Below the pieces are notes generated by a model. It was not told where the DNA came from. It ran no database searches and saw only the letters and a program-made list of their open reading frames with translations. Shown piece by piece: positions 53,683 through 61,746 of a stretch of 64,000 nucleotides of DNA. Source of the stretch: Arthrobacter sp. StoSoilB5. Lineage in GTDB: Bacteria; Actinomycetota; Actinomycetes; Actinomycetales; Micrococcaceae. A program made the position numbers and the translations under genes. The stretch lies in contig NZ_AP024646.1 in assembly GCF_019977235.1 (NCBI RefSeq), positions 3,286,001-3,350,000 of the forward strand. Reading direction: 5' to 3'. Numbering within the stretch: position 1 is the first letter of the stretch; each line of letters starts with the position of its first letter.

Positions 53683-54321
53683 TCATTCAGTACGTGCTTG
53701 GTCGTCTGATCCGGATAGTGCGGGGGCCAGCTCCCCTGTCCCGGGTTGCGCGGTTCCAGAGTGCGCGGCGTACAAACCATACTTGGCGATGTACTGCACC
53801 ACGCCATCCGGCACCAGGTACCAGACAGGGTTCCCGGCGCCCACGCGTGTTCGACAATCCGTGGAGGAGATTGCCATAGCTGGAACTTCCAGCAGGCTGA
53901 CGTCCTCCCTGCCCATGCCGTCCAATTCATGGCCAGGACGGGTTACTCCGACGAAATGCGCCAAAGACCAGAGTTCGTCAACGTCCTTCCAGGACAGAAT
54001 CTGGGCCAAGGCATCAGCGCCCGTGATGAAGAACAGATCAGCGTCTGGTCGCTGAGCCCGGAGGTCGCGCAGGGTGTCGATGGTGTAGGTGGGTCCAGGG
54101 CGGTCAACATCAACCCGGCTCACCGTGAACCTCGGGTTTGACGCCGTCGCGATCACGGTCATCAAGTAGCGATGCTCGGGCTTGCTGACCTGCTTGCTGG
54201 ACTTCTGCCACGGCTGGCCAGTGGGCACGAAAACCACTTCGTCGAGATCGAACTTGGCGGCAACCTCACTTGCAGCCACAAGGTGGCCGTGATGGATGGG
54301 ATCAAAAGTTCCACCCATCAC
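53683..54321 (-). CDS. nadD: Nicotinate-nucleotide adenylyltransferase
   Basis: The nucleotidyltransferase motif [12 protein letters not shown] (with the H-x-G-H) and [30 protein letters not shown], and [11 protein letters not shown] identify NadD, which adenylates nicotinate mononucleotide in NAD synthesis. The start is uncertain: homologs have about six residues before GVMGGTF. The GTG at 54321 is used here as the safest standard start; TTG codons at 54459 and 54480 lie inside the upstream small membrane gene, and an ATT at 54372 would fit right after that gene's stop. The protein is about 212 residues with this choice. Confidence 0.9.
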   Translation of the reverse strand: MMGGTFDPIHHGHLVAASEVAAKFDLDEVVFVPTGQPWQKSSKQVSKPEHRYLMTVIATASNPRFTVSRVDVDRPGPTYTIDTLRDLRAQRPDADLFFITGADALAQILSWKDVDELWSLAHFVGVTRPGHELDGMGREDVSLLEVPAMAISSTDCRTRVGAGNPVWYLVPDGVVQYIAKYGLYAAHSGTAQPGTGELAPALSGSDDQARTE

Positions 54322-54373
54322 GCCCAGCCGGAGCCTGCGCTCCGACTTCCCGCGCGGTGTTGCGGCGATAATG

Positions 54374-54616
54374 TTAGTGGCCCGGCTTGTGGGTGTGCTT
54401 GTTCGGGTGCTGGCGGTGCGGATCCGAGTGCTCTTCCACAGCCTCGTGACGGTTGCCAAGGTTGGTGTAGGAGAGGGCAACGAACATCAAGACCAGCAAG
54501 AGGGCAAACATGCTGACTCCGAAGACCCACGGCTCGGCCCAGAGCGGGGCGGCCTCTTCGTGGGCGCCGCCTTCTGTTTGGGCTGCAATGGACGTGGCGA
54601 TCTGCTGAAACAGCAT
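54374..54616 (-). CDS. Small single-span membrane protein
   Basis: 80 residues. One membrane helix ([25 protein letters not shown]) separates a short N-terminal region from a His-rich cytoplasmic tail ([18 protein letters not shown]) that may bind metal. Similar small proteins lie between proA and nadD in related genera. Function unknown. Confidence 0.75.
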   Translation of the reverse strand: MLFQQIATSIAAQTEGGAHEEAAPLWAEPWVFGVSMFALLLVLMFVALSYTNLGNRHEAVEEHSDPHRQHPNKHTHKPGH

Positions 54617-54698
54617 CTTCTCCCCTAGTTGGTTCTCAAGGATTTTCGACGGCGGGACTCCCCGCCGCTCCGGACTTCTGTTCTATGTTACCGCGTAG

Positions 54699-56063
54699 CT
54701 AGCCGCGGACCTGGCCTTCGCCCTGGACGATCCACTTGGTGGTGGTGAGCTCCGTCAGGCCCATGGGCCCACGGGCGTGCAGCTTTTGCGTGGAAATGCC
54801 CACTTCTGCACCGAGGCCGAGCTCGCCGCCGTCGGTAAAACGTGTGGAGGCGTTGACGATGACCGCCGCTGAGTCGATCTCGGCGATGAACTTCTCCGCG
54901 TTCGACAGATTGTTCGTCAGGATCGCTTCGGTATGTCCGGTGGTCCACTTGCGGATGTGCTTCACGGCATCATCCAGGTTGTCCACCATGGCCACGGCGA
55001 GGTCCAGGTCCATATACTCAGTGGCCCAATCGTCGTCGTCGGCCGGAACGGTTTCAACGTCCTTGCCCAAGGCCGCAGCGATCCTGTCATCGACGTGAAG
55101 GGTGACTCCGGCAGAGCGAAGGGCTGCCGCAACAGCAGGCAGCACGGTGGAACCCGAGTGGACCAGGAGGGTCTCCACAGTGTTGCATACGCTGGGACGC
55201 TGGGTCTTGGCATTCAAGAGGATGTCCACGGCCATCTCTTCATTCGCCGATTCGTCGATGAAGATATGGACGTTCCCCTCACCTGTTTCAATGACGGGCA
55301 CCGAAGAGTTGGTTACTACAGTCTGGATGAGGTCGCGTCCACCGCGGGGAATCAGGACATCAACCCGGCCACGGGCACGCATGAGGACGTTGGCGCCCTC
55401 GCGGCCGTACTGGTCCACGGTCTGCACAGCATCGGCAGGCAGGCCCACAGAGTCCAGGGCTTCCCGAAGGATCTGCACCAAGGCCTCGTTGGTGTTCGCT
55501 GCGGCGGAACCACCTCGCAGGATGACGGCGTTACCGCTCTTAAGCGCGAGTCCGGCAATATCCACCGTGACATTGGGGCGCGCTTCATAAATAGCGGCAA
55601 CAACGCCCATGGGGACGTTGACCTGGCGCAGGCGCAGGCCGTTGGGCAGCGTCTGCCCGCGGACCACGTTGCCTACGGGGTCCGGCAACCCGGCCAGGTT
55701 TTCCAAAGCTGCAACCAGCCCATCGATGCGGGCGGGAGTGAGGGTCAGCCGGTCAAGGAGCGCGGCAGATGTCCCGTTGGCACGCCCTGCGGCAACATCC
55801 TTGGCGTTTGCTTCCAGCACGTGCTTTTGCCGTTCCTGCAGGGCGGCACCAATAGCCCGCAGGGCGCGGTCCTTCCACGCACGGTTGGCTTGTCCCATGC
55901 GGCGGGCGGCCTTGCGGGAGCGGTCGGCAATGGCGTGAACAGCAGCCTGGACATCTTCCGGCGACAACGGAGCGCCACCTGCCACAGGGCTCTCCGGCGT
56001 TTGGCCGGCGGAACCGGAAACGTCGGAAATCACAGGGGCGTCAGGGGTCAGCGCTTCAGTCAT
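54699..56063 (-). CDS. proA: Gamma-glutamyl phosphate reductase
   Basis: 454 residues, with a roughly 30-residue N-terminal extension. The aldehyde-dehydrogenase-type fold has GVVAAIYEARPNVTVDIAGLALKSGNAVILRGG and the catalytic Cys in RPSVCNTVETLLVH near residue 297. It reduces glutamyl phosphate to glutamate semialdehyde in proline synthesis. proB lies 26 bases upstream in the same operon. Confidence 0.96.
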   Translation of the reverse strand: MTEALTPDAPVISDVSGSAGQTPESPVAGGAPLSPEDVQAAVHAIADRSRKAARRMGQANRAWKDRALRAIGAALQERQKHVLEANAKDVAAGRANGTSAALLDRLTLTPARIDGLVAALENLAGLPDPVGNVVRGQTLPNGLRLRQVNVPMGVVAAIYEARPNVTVDIAGLALKSGNAVILRGGSAAANTNEALVQILREALDSVGLPADAVQTVDQYGREGANVLMRARGRVDVLIPRGGRDLIQTVVTNSSVPVIETGEGNVHIFIDESANEEMAVDILLNAKTQRPSVCNTVETLLVHSGSTVLPAVAAALRSAGVTLHVDDRIAAALGKDVETVPADDDDWATEYMDLDLAVAMVDNLDDAVKHIRKWTTGHTEAILTNNLSNAEKFIAEIDSAAVIVNASTRFTDGGELGLGAEVGISTQKLHARGPMGLTELTTTKWIVQGEGQVRG

Positions 56064-56089
56064 GCTCCAAGTTTAGATGAGCGCGCAGC

Positions 56090-57241
56090 CTAAAGGAGCA
56101 CGAGGTCGTCAACATGAACAACTTCGCGGTCGTAGCCGCGGCCCATCGCCTGCCCGAGTTCCTGGGTGGAACGTCCCAGCATGCGGGGCAACTCCTCCGA
56201 GGAATAGTTCACCAGCCCACGGGCAACCACGGTTCCATCCAATGCCACCATTTCAACGGGGTCGCCGGCTTCGAAGTCTCCGGATACATCCGATATCCCC
56301 GCGGGCAGGAGTGACCTATGCCGATCGCGCACTGCCTTCACCGCGCCGTCGTCGAGCATCAAGCGTCCGTGAACCGTTGCCAGGTGAGCCAGCCATAGGA
56401 GCCGGACGGGCTTGCGGCTGCCGTTGACGGCAAACCACGTTCCTACGTCCTGGCCCGCCAATGCAGCAGCAGCATTGGCAGTTGACGTCACCAGCGCGTG
56501 GATCCCTGATCCGGCAGCTATGGACGCCGCTTCCACTTTGGTCATCATGCCGCCAGTACCTACGCCGGCTTTGCCTGCCTTGCCAATGGTCACGTCCTCA
56601 AGGTCCTGCGGACCACGAACCAAGGGGATGCGCTTGGCTCCGTGGGCGGGTGGACCGTCGTACAGGGCATCGACGTCCGAGAGCAGCACCAGTGCGTCCG
56701 CGCGCACCAGGTGTGCCACCAAGGCTGCGAGGCGGTCGTTGTCCCCAAAACGGATCTCATGGGTGGCCACGGTGTCGTTCTCATTGACGACGGGAACGAC
56801 ACCAAGGTTCAGCAAGCGATCCAGGGCGCGGAAAGCATTGGTGTGCTGCGTCCGGCGCATGAGGTCGTCAGCTGTCAGCAGGACCTGGCTGACCGTGACG
56901 CCGTGCGCGCTGAAAGCTTGCGTATAGCGCGCCATCAACAGGCCCTGCCCCACGCTTGCCGCAGCCTGCTGGGTAGCGAGATCTTTCGGGCGCTTGGCAA
57001 GTCCCAGCGGTGCAAGACCTGCCGCGATGGCACCCGAAGAAACCAGGATGATTTCAGTACCGGCATTTCGCTTGTCCGCCAGCGCGTTAACCAACGACGT
57101 CAGCGATTTCTCGGAAATGCCACCCTTGATACTGGTCAGCGAGGACGAGCCCACTTTGACAACAATCCTCTTGGCGGTGGCCAGGGCCTGGCGCTCAAGA
57201 ACCTCTGCGTCCGGAATTTCGACAGTCCTAGTCGTCATCAC
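56090..57241 (-). CDS. proB: Glutamate 5-kinase with PUA domain
   Basis: 383 residues. The amino acid kinase domain opens with [13 protein letters not shown] and has [25 protein letters not shown] and [19 protein letters not shown]; a C-terminal PUA domain ([36 protein letters not shown]) completes it. It phosphorylates glutamate, first step to proline, and is normally inhibited by proline. The start overlaps the end of obg by 14 bases. Confidence 0.96.
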   Translation of the reverse strand: MMTTRTVEIPDAEVLERQALATAKRIVVKVGSSSLTSIKGGISEKSLTSLVNALADKRNAGTEIILVSSGAIAAGLAPLGLAKRPKDLATQQAAASVGQGLLMARYTQAFSAHGVTVSQVLLTADDLMRRTQHTNAFRALDRLLNLGVVPVVNENDTVATHEIRFGDNDRLAALVAHLVRADALVLLSDVDALYDGPPAHGAKRIPLVRGPQDLEDVTIGKAGKAGVGTGGMMTKVEAASIAAGSGIHALVTSTANAAAALAGQDVGTWFAVNGSRKPVRLLWLAHLATVHGRLMLDDGAVKAVRDRHRSLLPAGISDVSGDFEAGDPVEMVALDGTVVARGLVNYSSEELPRMLGRSTQELGQAMGRGYDREVVHVDDLVLL

Positions 57242-58814
57242 CGGTATCCAGGTGGCCTTCCGTTACGGGCTGGGCACGACGACGGCTGACGGACTCAGTC
57301 CAGATGCCCGCCTTGCGCTCGGCTTCGAGTTCAGCACGGGCGGCAGCCTTCGCTTCCCGGCGCTCAAGCTGTTCATCGCGCTTCTGTGAGCGAGTGGGAC
57401 GGTCGCCGATGTCCGCGACGCGGATGTCGGTACCACGGGGAGTCGCCAGGAGCTCGGCGCCTGCCATCATGGTGGGCTCCCAGTCGAAGACCACGCCATC
57501 GTCCTCGCCGATAACCACCGTATCGCCGGGCTTGGCTCCAACCTTGAAGAGCTCCGTCTCGACGCCAAGCTTGGCCAGGCGATCAGCCAGGTAGCCGATG
57601 GCTTCCTCGTTGGTGAAGTCGGTCTGCTTGACCCAGCGGACAGGCTTCTCGCCCAACACGCGGAACAGCGGCTCGAGGTTCTTTTCCTCGCGGCGGATCC
57701 GGAATCCGCTCTCGTTGACGGCGCGCGGACGAAGGATGGGCGGGGCAACCTTGGGAGGGGCAATCTCTACGGCATCCCGTGCAGCCTTGACGATTTCCGC
57801 CATCGCGAAGCCAAGCTGGCGCAGGCCCTCATGGCTTGTTGCCGAAACTTCGAACACACGGTAGCCGCGTGATTCGAGTTCCGGACGAACGAACTCTGCC
57901 ATGTCCTTGCCATCCGGAAGATCCACTTTGTTCAGGACAACAAGCTTGGGACGCTCGTTCAACGGCACTACTTCGCCGTCTACGCCGGCGTAGCTCATGT
58001 CCACGGCGTACTTGTCCAGTTCCGCCTCAATGATGGCGAGATCGGAGAGTGGATCACGGTCCGATTCCAGGGTTCCGCAGTCCAGGACGTGAACCAGGGC
58101 CGCGCAGCGCTCAACGTGGCGAAGGAAGTTGTGGCCAAGGCCCTTGCCCTCGCTGGCGCCTTCGATCAGGCCGGGCACATCGGCGATGGTGAAACGGATC
58201 TCGCCGGCCTGGACCACGCCAAGGTTGGGAATGAGCGTGGTAAAGGGGTAGTCGGCAATCTTGGGCCGGGCAGCGGACATGGCCGCAATGAGGCTGGATT
58301 TTCCAGCGGAGGGGAATCCCACCAACGCGATATCTGCGATGGACTTCAGCTCCAGGACGATGTCGCTGGATTCGCCTTCAATGCCCAGAAGCGCGAAACC
58401 GGGCGCACGCCGCTTCTGGGAGGAAAGTGAGGCGTTGCCCAGGCCTCCCTGGCCTCCTGCGGCGGCAACATACTCCGCACCTTCGCCCACGAGGTCGGCG
58501 AGGACCTCGCCATCCTTCGTCTTCACCACGGTGCCGTCCGGCACGGGGAGGATCAAGGTTTCGCCGTTCTTACCGCCTCGCCAATCGCCCATGCCCGGGC
58601 CACCGTTGGTGGCGTGGCGGTGCGGGGCGTGGTGGTAGTCAAGCAAGGTGGTGGTCTGCGCCGACACCCGGAGGATAACGTCTCCGCCGTTGCCACCATT
58701 GCCGCCGTCGGGTCCACCGAGAGGCTTGAACTTTTCCCGCTTGACAGAGACACAGCCGTGGCCGCCGGTTCCGCCGGATACGTGCAGGACTACCCGGTCT
58801 ACAAAGCTCGCCAC
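57228..58814 (-). CDS. obgE: GTPase Obg/CgtA
   Basis: 528 residues from the GTG at 58814, which follows AGGAGATTCAC; the longer frame is ignored. An Obg domain rich in Gly ([38 protein letters not shown]) comes first, then the G domain with G1 [12 protein letters not shown]2 TT in YPFTTL, G3 [13 protein letters not shown], then the OCT domain and a charged tail. It works in late 50S assembly and stress control. proB follows with a 14-base overlap. Confidence 0.96.
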   Translation of the reverse strand: MASFVDRVVLHVSGGTGGHGCVSVKREKFKPLGGPDGGNGGNGGDVILRVSAQTTTLLDYHHAPHRHATNGGPGMGDWRGGKNGETLILPVPDGTVVKTKDGEVLADLVGEGAEYVAAAGGQGGLGNASLSSQKRRAPGFALLGIEGESSDIVLELKSIADIALVGFPSAGKSSLIAAMSAARPKIADYPFTTLIPNLGVVQAGEIRFTIADVPGLIEGASEGKGLGHNFLRHVERCAALVHVLDCGTLESDRDPLSDLAIIEAELDKYAVDMSYAGVDGEVVPLNERPKLVVLNKVDLPDGKDMAEFVRPELESRGYRVFEVSATSHEGLRQLGFAMAEIVKAARDAVEIAPPKVAPPILRPRAVNESGFRIRREEKNLEPLFRVLGEKPVRWVKQTDFTNEEAIGYLADRLAKLGVETELFKVGAKPGDTVVIGEDDGVVFDWEPTMMAGAELLATPRGTDIRVADIGDRPTRSQKRDEQLERREAKAAARAELEAERKAGIWTESVSRRRAQPVTEGHLDTGDDD

Positions 58815-58901
58815 GTGAATCTCCTCTTGCTGTTGCCAGCGCTGTTGCATAAACCAGAGCGCCATGGGCGCCCTAATCGATTGTAATGCGGTTAAAAGAA
58901 C

Positions 58902-58931
58902 GGTGGAGCGGGCCGTTTGGCCCGCTCCACC
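58902..58931 (-). terminator. Terminator after rpmA
   Basis: A perfect 13-bp stem, GGTGGAGCGGGCC/GGCCCGCTCCACC, with a GTTT loop lies 16 bases after the rpmA stop. In the minus direction it runs into TTCTTTTAACC. It separates ribosomal genes from obg. Confidence 0.9.
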
Positions 58932-58947
58932 GGTTCAGAACTTGTTG

Positions 58948-59211
58948 TTACTCTGCAGCTGCAGCAGCAACGATGTTCACTACGCGACGTCCGCGGCGAG
59001 TACCAAACTCAACCGCACCGGCCTCGAGTGCGAACAGGGTGTCGTCGCCACCGCGGCCGACGCCTGCACCGGGGTGGAAGTGGGTTCCACGCTGGCGAAC
59101 GATGATCTCGCCTGCGGAAACTGCCTGGCCACCGAAACGCTTGACGCCGAGGCGCTGTGCGTTGGAGTCACGACCGTTGCGAGTGGAGCTCGCGCCTTTT
59201 TTGTGTGCCAT
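58948..59211 (-). CDS. rpmA: 50S ribosomal protein L27
   Basis: 87 residues. [29 protein letters not shown] is the standard L27 start, without the cleavable N-terminal extension known from Firmicutes. It lies in the peptidyl-transferase centre. It follows rplU by 59 bases in one operon, ended by a strong hairpin. Confidence 0.98.
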   Translation of the reverse strand: MAHKKGASSTRNGRDSNAQRLGVKRFGGQAVSAGEIIVRQRGTHFHPGAGVGRGGDDTLFALEAGAVEFGTRRGRRVVNIVAAAAAE

Positions 59212-59270
59212 GTGAAATGCCTGCCTCTAAATTTCTGGGGAAACTGAAAATCTGAACAGAGTAACGAAAG

Positions 59271-59591
59271 TTACTTGATGCTCGTGATCTTGATCTTGGT
59301 CAGTTCCTGACGGTGACCCTGGCGCTTCTTGTAGCCGGTCTTGTTCTTGAACTTCTGGATGACGATCTTGGGACCGCGAAGGTCCTCAAGGATCTCAGCC
59401 GTGACCTTGACCTTGGCCAGGTCCGCGGCAGCGGACGTGACCTTGTCGCCGTCAACCAGGAGCAAGGCGGGCAGCTCAAGCGTGCTGCCGGCTCCACCGG
59501 GGACGCGGTTCAGCGTTACGTAGTCTCCAACGGAAACTTTTTCTTGGCGGCCGCCTGCGCGGACAATCGCGTACACCACTTGGGTACTCAC
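59271..59591 (-). CDS. rplU: 50S ribosomal protein L21
   Basis: 106 residues from a GTG at 59591 ([23 protein letters not shown]); a second GTG four codons later is possible. The end [31 protein letters not shown] is the typical L21 rRNA-binding stretch. First gene of the rplU-rpmA operon. Confidence 0.98.
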   Translation of the reverse strand: MSTQVVYAIVRAGGRQEKVSVGDYVTLNRVPGGAGSTLELPALLLVDGDKVTSAAADLAKVKVTAEILEDLRGPKIVIQKFKNKTGYKKRQGHRQELTKIKITSIK

Positions 59592-59956
59592 TTCTCTCGA
59601 CGTTTCTTACTAAATTTGCGTGCGGAACCTTGAACCGGAATCAGGCTTGGTTCGCGCTGTGCCTCAACGCCGTGGACTTCAGATCGAAGCCCGCGAGTCA
59701 TCCCATGAACAATTCCAAGGGGCATAACCCAAGTGTTGGCGTAAGCACCGAAGATCAAGATTACGCTAGTTTGACCTTCAGCTGCAAATGAGGCCGGGTC
59801 CGGAGGCTATCGGGTGACTTGCATCACCAGTTGTAACGGACTCTCCCGGCACCGTGCCCATACAGCCTACAGGGTTTGGGCGGAAATACTGCGATTTGGC
59901 CGGCGACGCGCGGGAGTTTTCGTGGATTGGCCACGCAAAAACCACGGAAATCCGAC
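59592..59956. promoter_or_regulatory. Intergenic region upstream of rplU (365 bases)
   Basis: No gene was found. It holds a possible rplU promoter on the minus strand: -35-like TTGCAG (59782-59787) and -10-like TAATCT (59758-59763) with 18-base spacing, giving a leader of about 160 bases. No known L21 leader fold was recognised. The rest up to the thiD-tenA stop at 59957 shows nothing clear. Confidence 0.5.
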
Positions 59957-61513
59957 TCAGGCGTAGAGCCGGGGTGCATCAAAGAAGGCCGTCTCGTAGC
60001 GGCAAGAGTGTGCGAAGGCCTCAACCATGGCCTCGCGTTCTTGCGCAGAGGCTCTGAGGGCAGCTGCGTCCGTAAGGTCGATCGCTTTCCGGGTTGCGGC
60101 AGCAAACTCCTCGTCGGCGTACGTCTTCAACCAGTCGGCGTACGGGTGGTCGCCGGGTGCGCCTGCATCCACGTACGCTGCGTGAAGTTGCCGGCCTACC
60201 TCCGCGTACAGCCAGTAGCAGGGCAGGATTGCCGCCAGCAACACGGCGTAACTGCCCGAAGCGGAGGTGGCCAGGAGGTGGTCCACGTACGACTTGGTCA
60301 CGGGTCCGGTCTGCGTCGTAGCGGGGCGCGTGCTCAGCCAGTTCCGATGAAGCTCGGACTCGACCTCAAGGCAGGTCTGCGATGCCTTGGCCCAGAAAAG
60401 CTGCTCTTCCTCCGTGGGGGCCAGTGCACCGGCGCGGGCCAAAACGCGGGAATAGCCGTTGAGGTAGATGGCATCCTGGGCGAGGTAGTAGTTGAACTCG
60501 GGCTCCGGGAGCCCCCCGGACTGCAGGCCCTGGATGAAGGCCAAGCCGTAAATTCCGTCCAATTCCGGTGTGGCTTCCGCCCACAGCCGCGCGGCAAATT
60601 CGCCGGACTGGCCAGCGGGATCCAGCGTTGGCTCCAAATGGTGGAAGTGATGGATGGGCCCACTGCCCCTGCCCACCTCGAGCCCGTCGGCCGCAGAGAG
60701 GGCCTGCAGCAGCCACGGCTTAACCTCCCGGAGGGACGCTTCCCAGTCACCTCTGCGGGCCTGCACCGTGGCCAATGCCGAGGAGAGTGAACAGCCCGTT
60801 CCGTGGCTGTTCCTGGTATCCACGCGGGGACCAGCCACTTCGATGACGTCCTGACGCAGCAAGCCGCTCGTATTGACCAGGGCATCAGGACATTCCGTTC
60901 CCGCCAAATGGCCGCCCTTCACCAACACGGTGGTTCCACAGTCGGCAGCCAGACGCTTGCCTTGGTCAAGCGCAGTGGCCCAGTCCAGGGCTTCAGGCTC
61001 GCCCAACAACATGGCCAGTTCGGGAAGGTTGGGGGTGACGAGATCCGCCAAGGGCAGGAGGCTGCGCAGCGCGCTTTCGGCGGTCTCGCGCAGAAGACGG
61101 TCGCCACTGGTGGCCACCATCACCGGGTCAAGGACCACGACGGCGGGACGCACGTCCTCGAGCCAGCTGCGGACTTCGTGGATGACAGACGCGTCACCCA
61201 ACATCCCGATCTTGACGGCATCGATCTCAATGTCGCTGCTGATGGCGTCCAGTTGCTGGCGCAGGAATTCCACGGGCGGAACATGGACTGCACTGACACC
61301 AAGGGTGTTCTGCGCAGTCAGCGCCGTGATGGCAGCCATTCCATAACCACCGTGTGCAGCAATGCTCTTCAGGTCTGCCTGGATTCCGGCGCCTCCGGAC
61401 GGATCCGAGCCGGCAATGCTAAGCACGCGCGGATGTTGCCGGTCAGGCACGGGGCCGCCAACGCTACCAGCGGGGTAAAGGGGGTAGACAGGAGAACTCG
61501 GCAATGAAGTCAT
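59957..61513 (-). CDS. thiD: Bifunctional ThiD-TenA fusion (HMP/HMP-P kinase and thiaminase II)
   Basis: 518 residues from the ATG at 61513; the earlier ATG at 61522 overlaps the riboswitch tail. Residues about 25-280 are ThiD, with SIAGSDPSGGAGIQADLK, VKIGMLGD, and the anion-hole NSHGTGCSLSSALAT; it phosphorylates HMP twice. From about 295 a TenA domain follows with QDAIYLNGYSRVLA, LLAAILPCYWLYAEVG (catalytic Cys) and ETAFFDAPRLY, which recovers HMP precursors from damaged thiamine. The fusion therefore links salvage and phosphorylation. A TPP riboswitch directly upstream controls it. Confidence 0.94.
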   Translation of the reverse strand: MTSLPSSPVYPLYPAGSVGGPVPDRQHPRVLSIAGSDPSGGAGIQADLKSIAAHGGYGMAAITALTAQNTLGVSAVHVPPVEFLRQQLDAISSDIEIDAVKIGMLGDASVIHEVRSWLEDVRPAVVVLDPVMVATSGDRLLRETAESALRSLLPLADLVTPNLPELAMLLGEPEALDWATALDQGKRLAADCGTTVLVKGGHLAGTECPDALVNTSGLLRQDVIEVAGPRVDTRNSHGTGCSLSSALATVQARRGDWEASLREVKPWLLQALSAADGLEVGRGSGPIHHFHHLEPTLDPAGQSGEFAARLWAEATPELDGIYGLAFIQGLQSGGLPEPEFNYYLAQDAIYLNGYSRVLARAGALAPTEEEQLFWAKASQTCLEVESELHRNWLSTRPATTQTGPVTKSYVDHLLATSASGSYAVLLAAILPCYWLYAEVGRQLHAAYVDAGAPGDHPYADWLKTYADEEFAAATRKAIDLTDAAALRASAQEREAMVEAFAHSCRYETAFFDAPRLYA

Positions 61514-61520
61514 GATGGAC

Positions 61521-61602
61521 ATCCCTTCGCCGGTGCTAACCGGACAGGTTCAACGGGTCTGGATCTCAGCCCGGCCCAGCGCCCGGCACCCCGTGTCAGT
61601 TT
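61521..61602 (-). promoter_or_regulatory. TPP riboswitch (THI element)
   Basis: Read on the minus strand it has ACGGGGTGCCGG, GGGCTGAGATCCAGACCC, TTGAACCTGTCCGGTTAG and CACCGGCGAAGGGAT, all conserved blocks in order. The final GAAGGGA doubles as the ribosome-binding site of thiD-tenA, 8 bases before the ATG, so TPP binding probably hides it and blocks translation. Confidence 0.96.
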
Positions 61603-61674
61603 CCTAGCGTAGCCGGGAAGTCCAGCCGTCCGGGAACCGGGCAGCTTCGGTGAATGGATGTGACCGCCAGCGAC

Positions 61675-61721
61675 AAAGAGTCCCGCAGTATCCGACGAAA
61701 TCGGATGCTGCGGGACTCTTT
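61675..61721 (-). terminator. Terminator after the RNase E/G gene
   Basis: Two 21-base arms (61675-61695 and 61701-61721) pair with one G-T wobble around a CGAAA loop; the outer AAAGAG/CTCTTT gives a T-rich end. It lies 25 bases after the rne stop. Confidence 0.92.
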
Positions 61722-61746
61722 CACTACGTGGTCAGCGCTGACGTGC

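Noticed and set aside
54652..54669. Terminator between proA and the small membrane gene
   Set aside because: A 7-bp GC stem exists, but there is no T-run after it in the direction of transcription, so the evidence is too weak.
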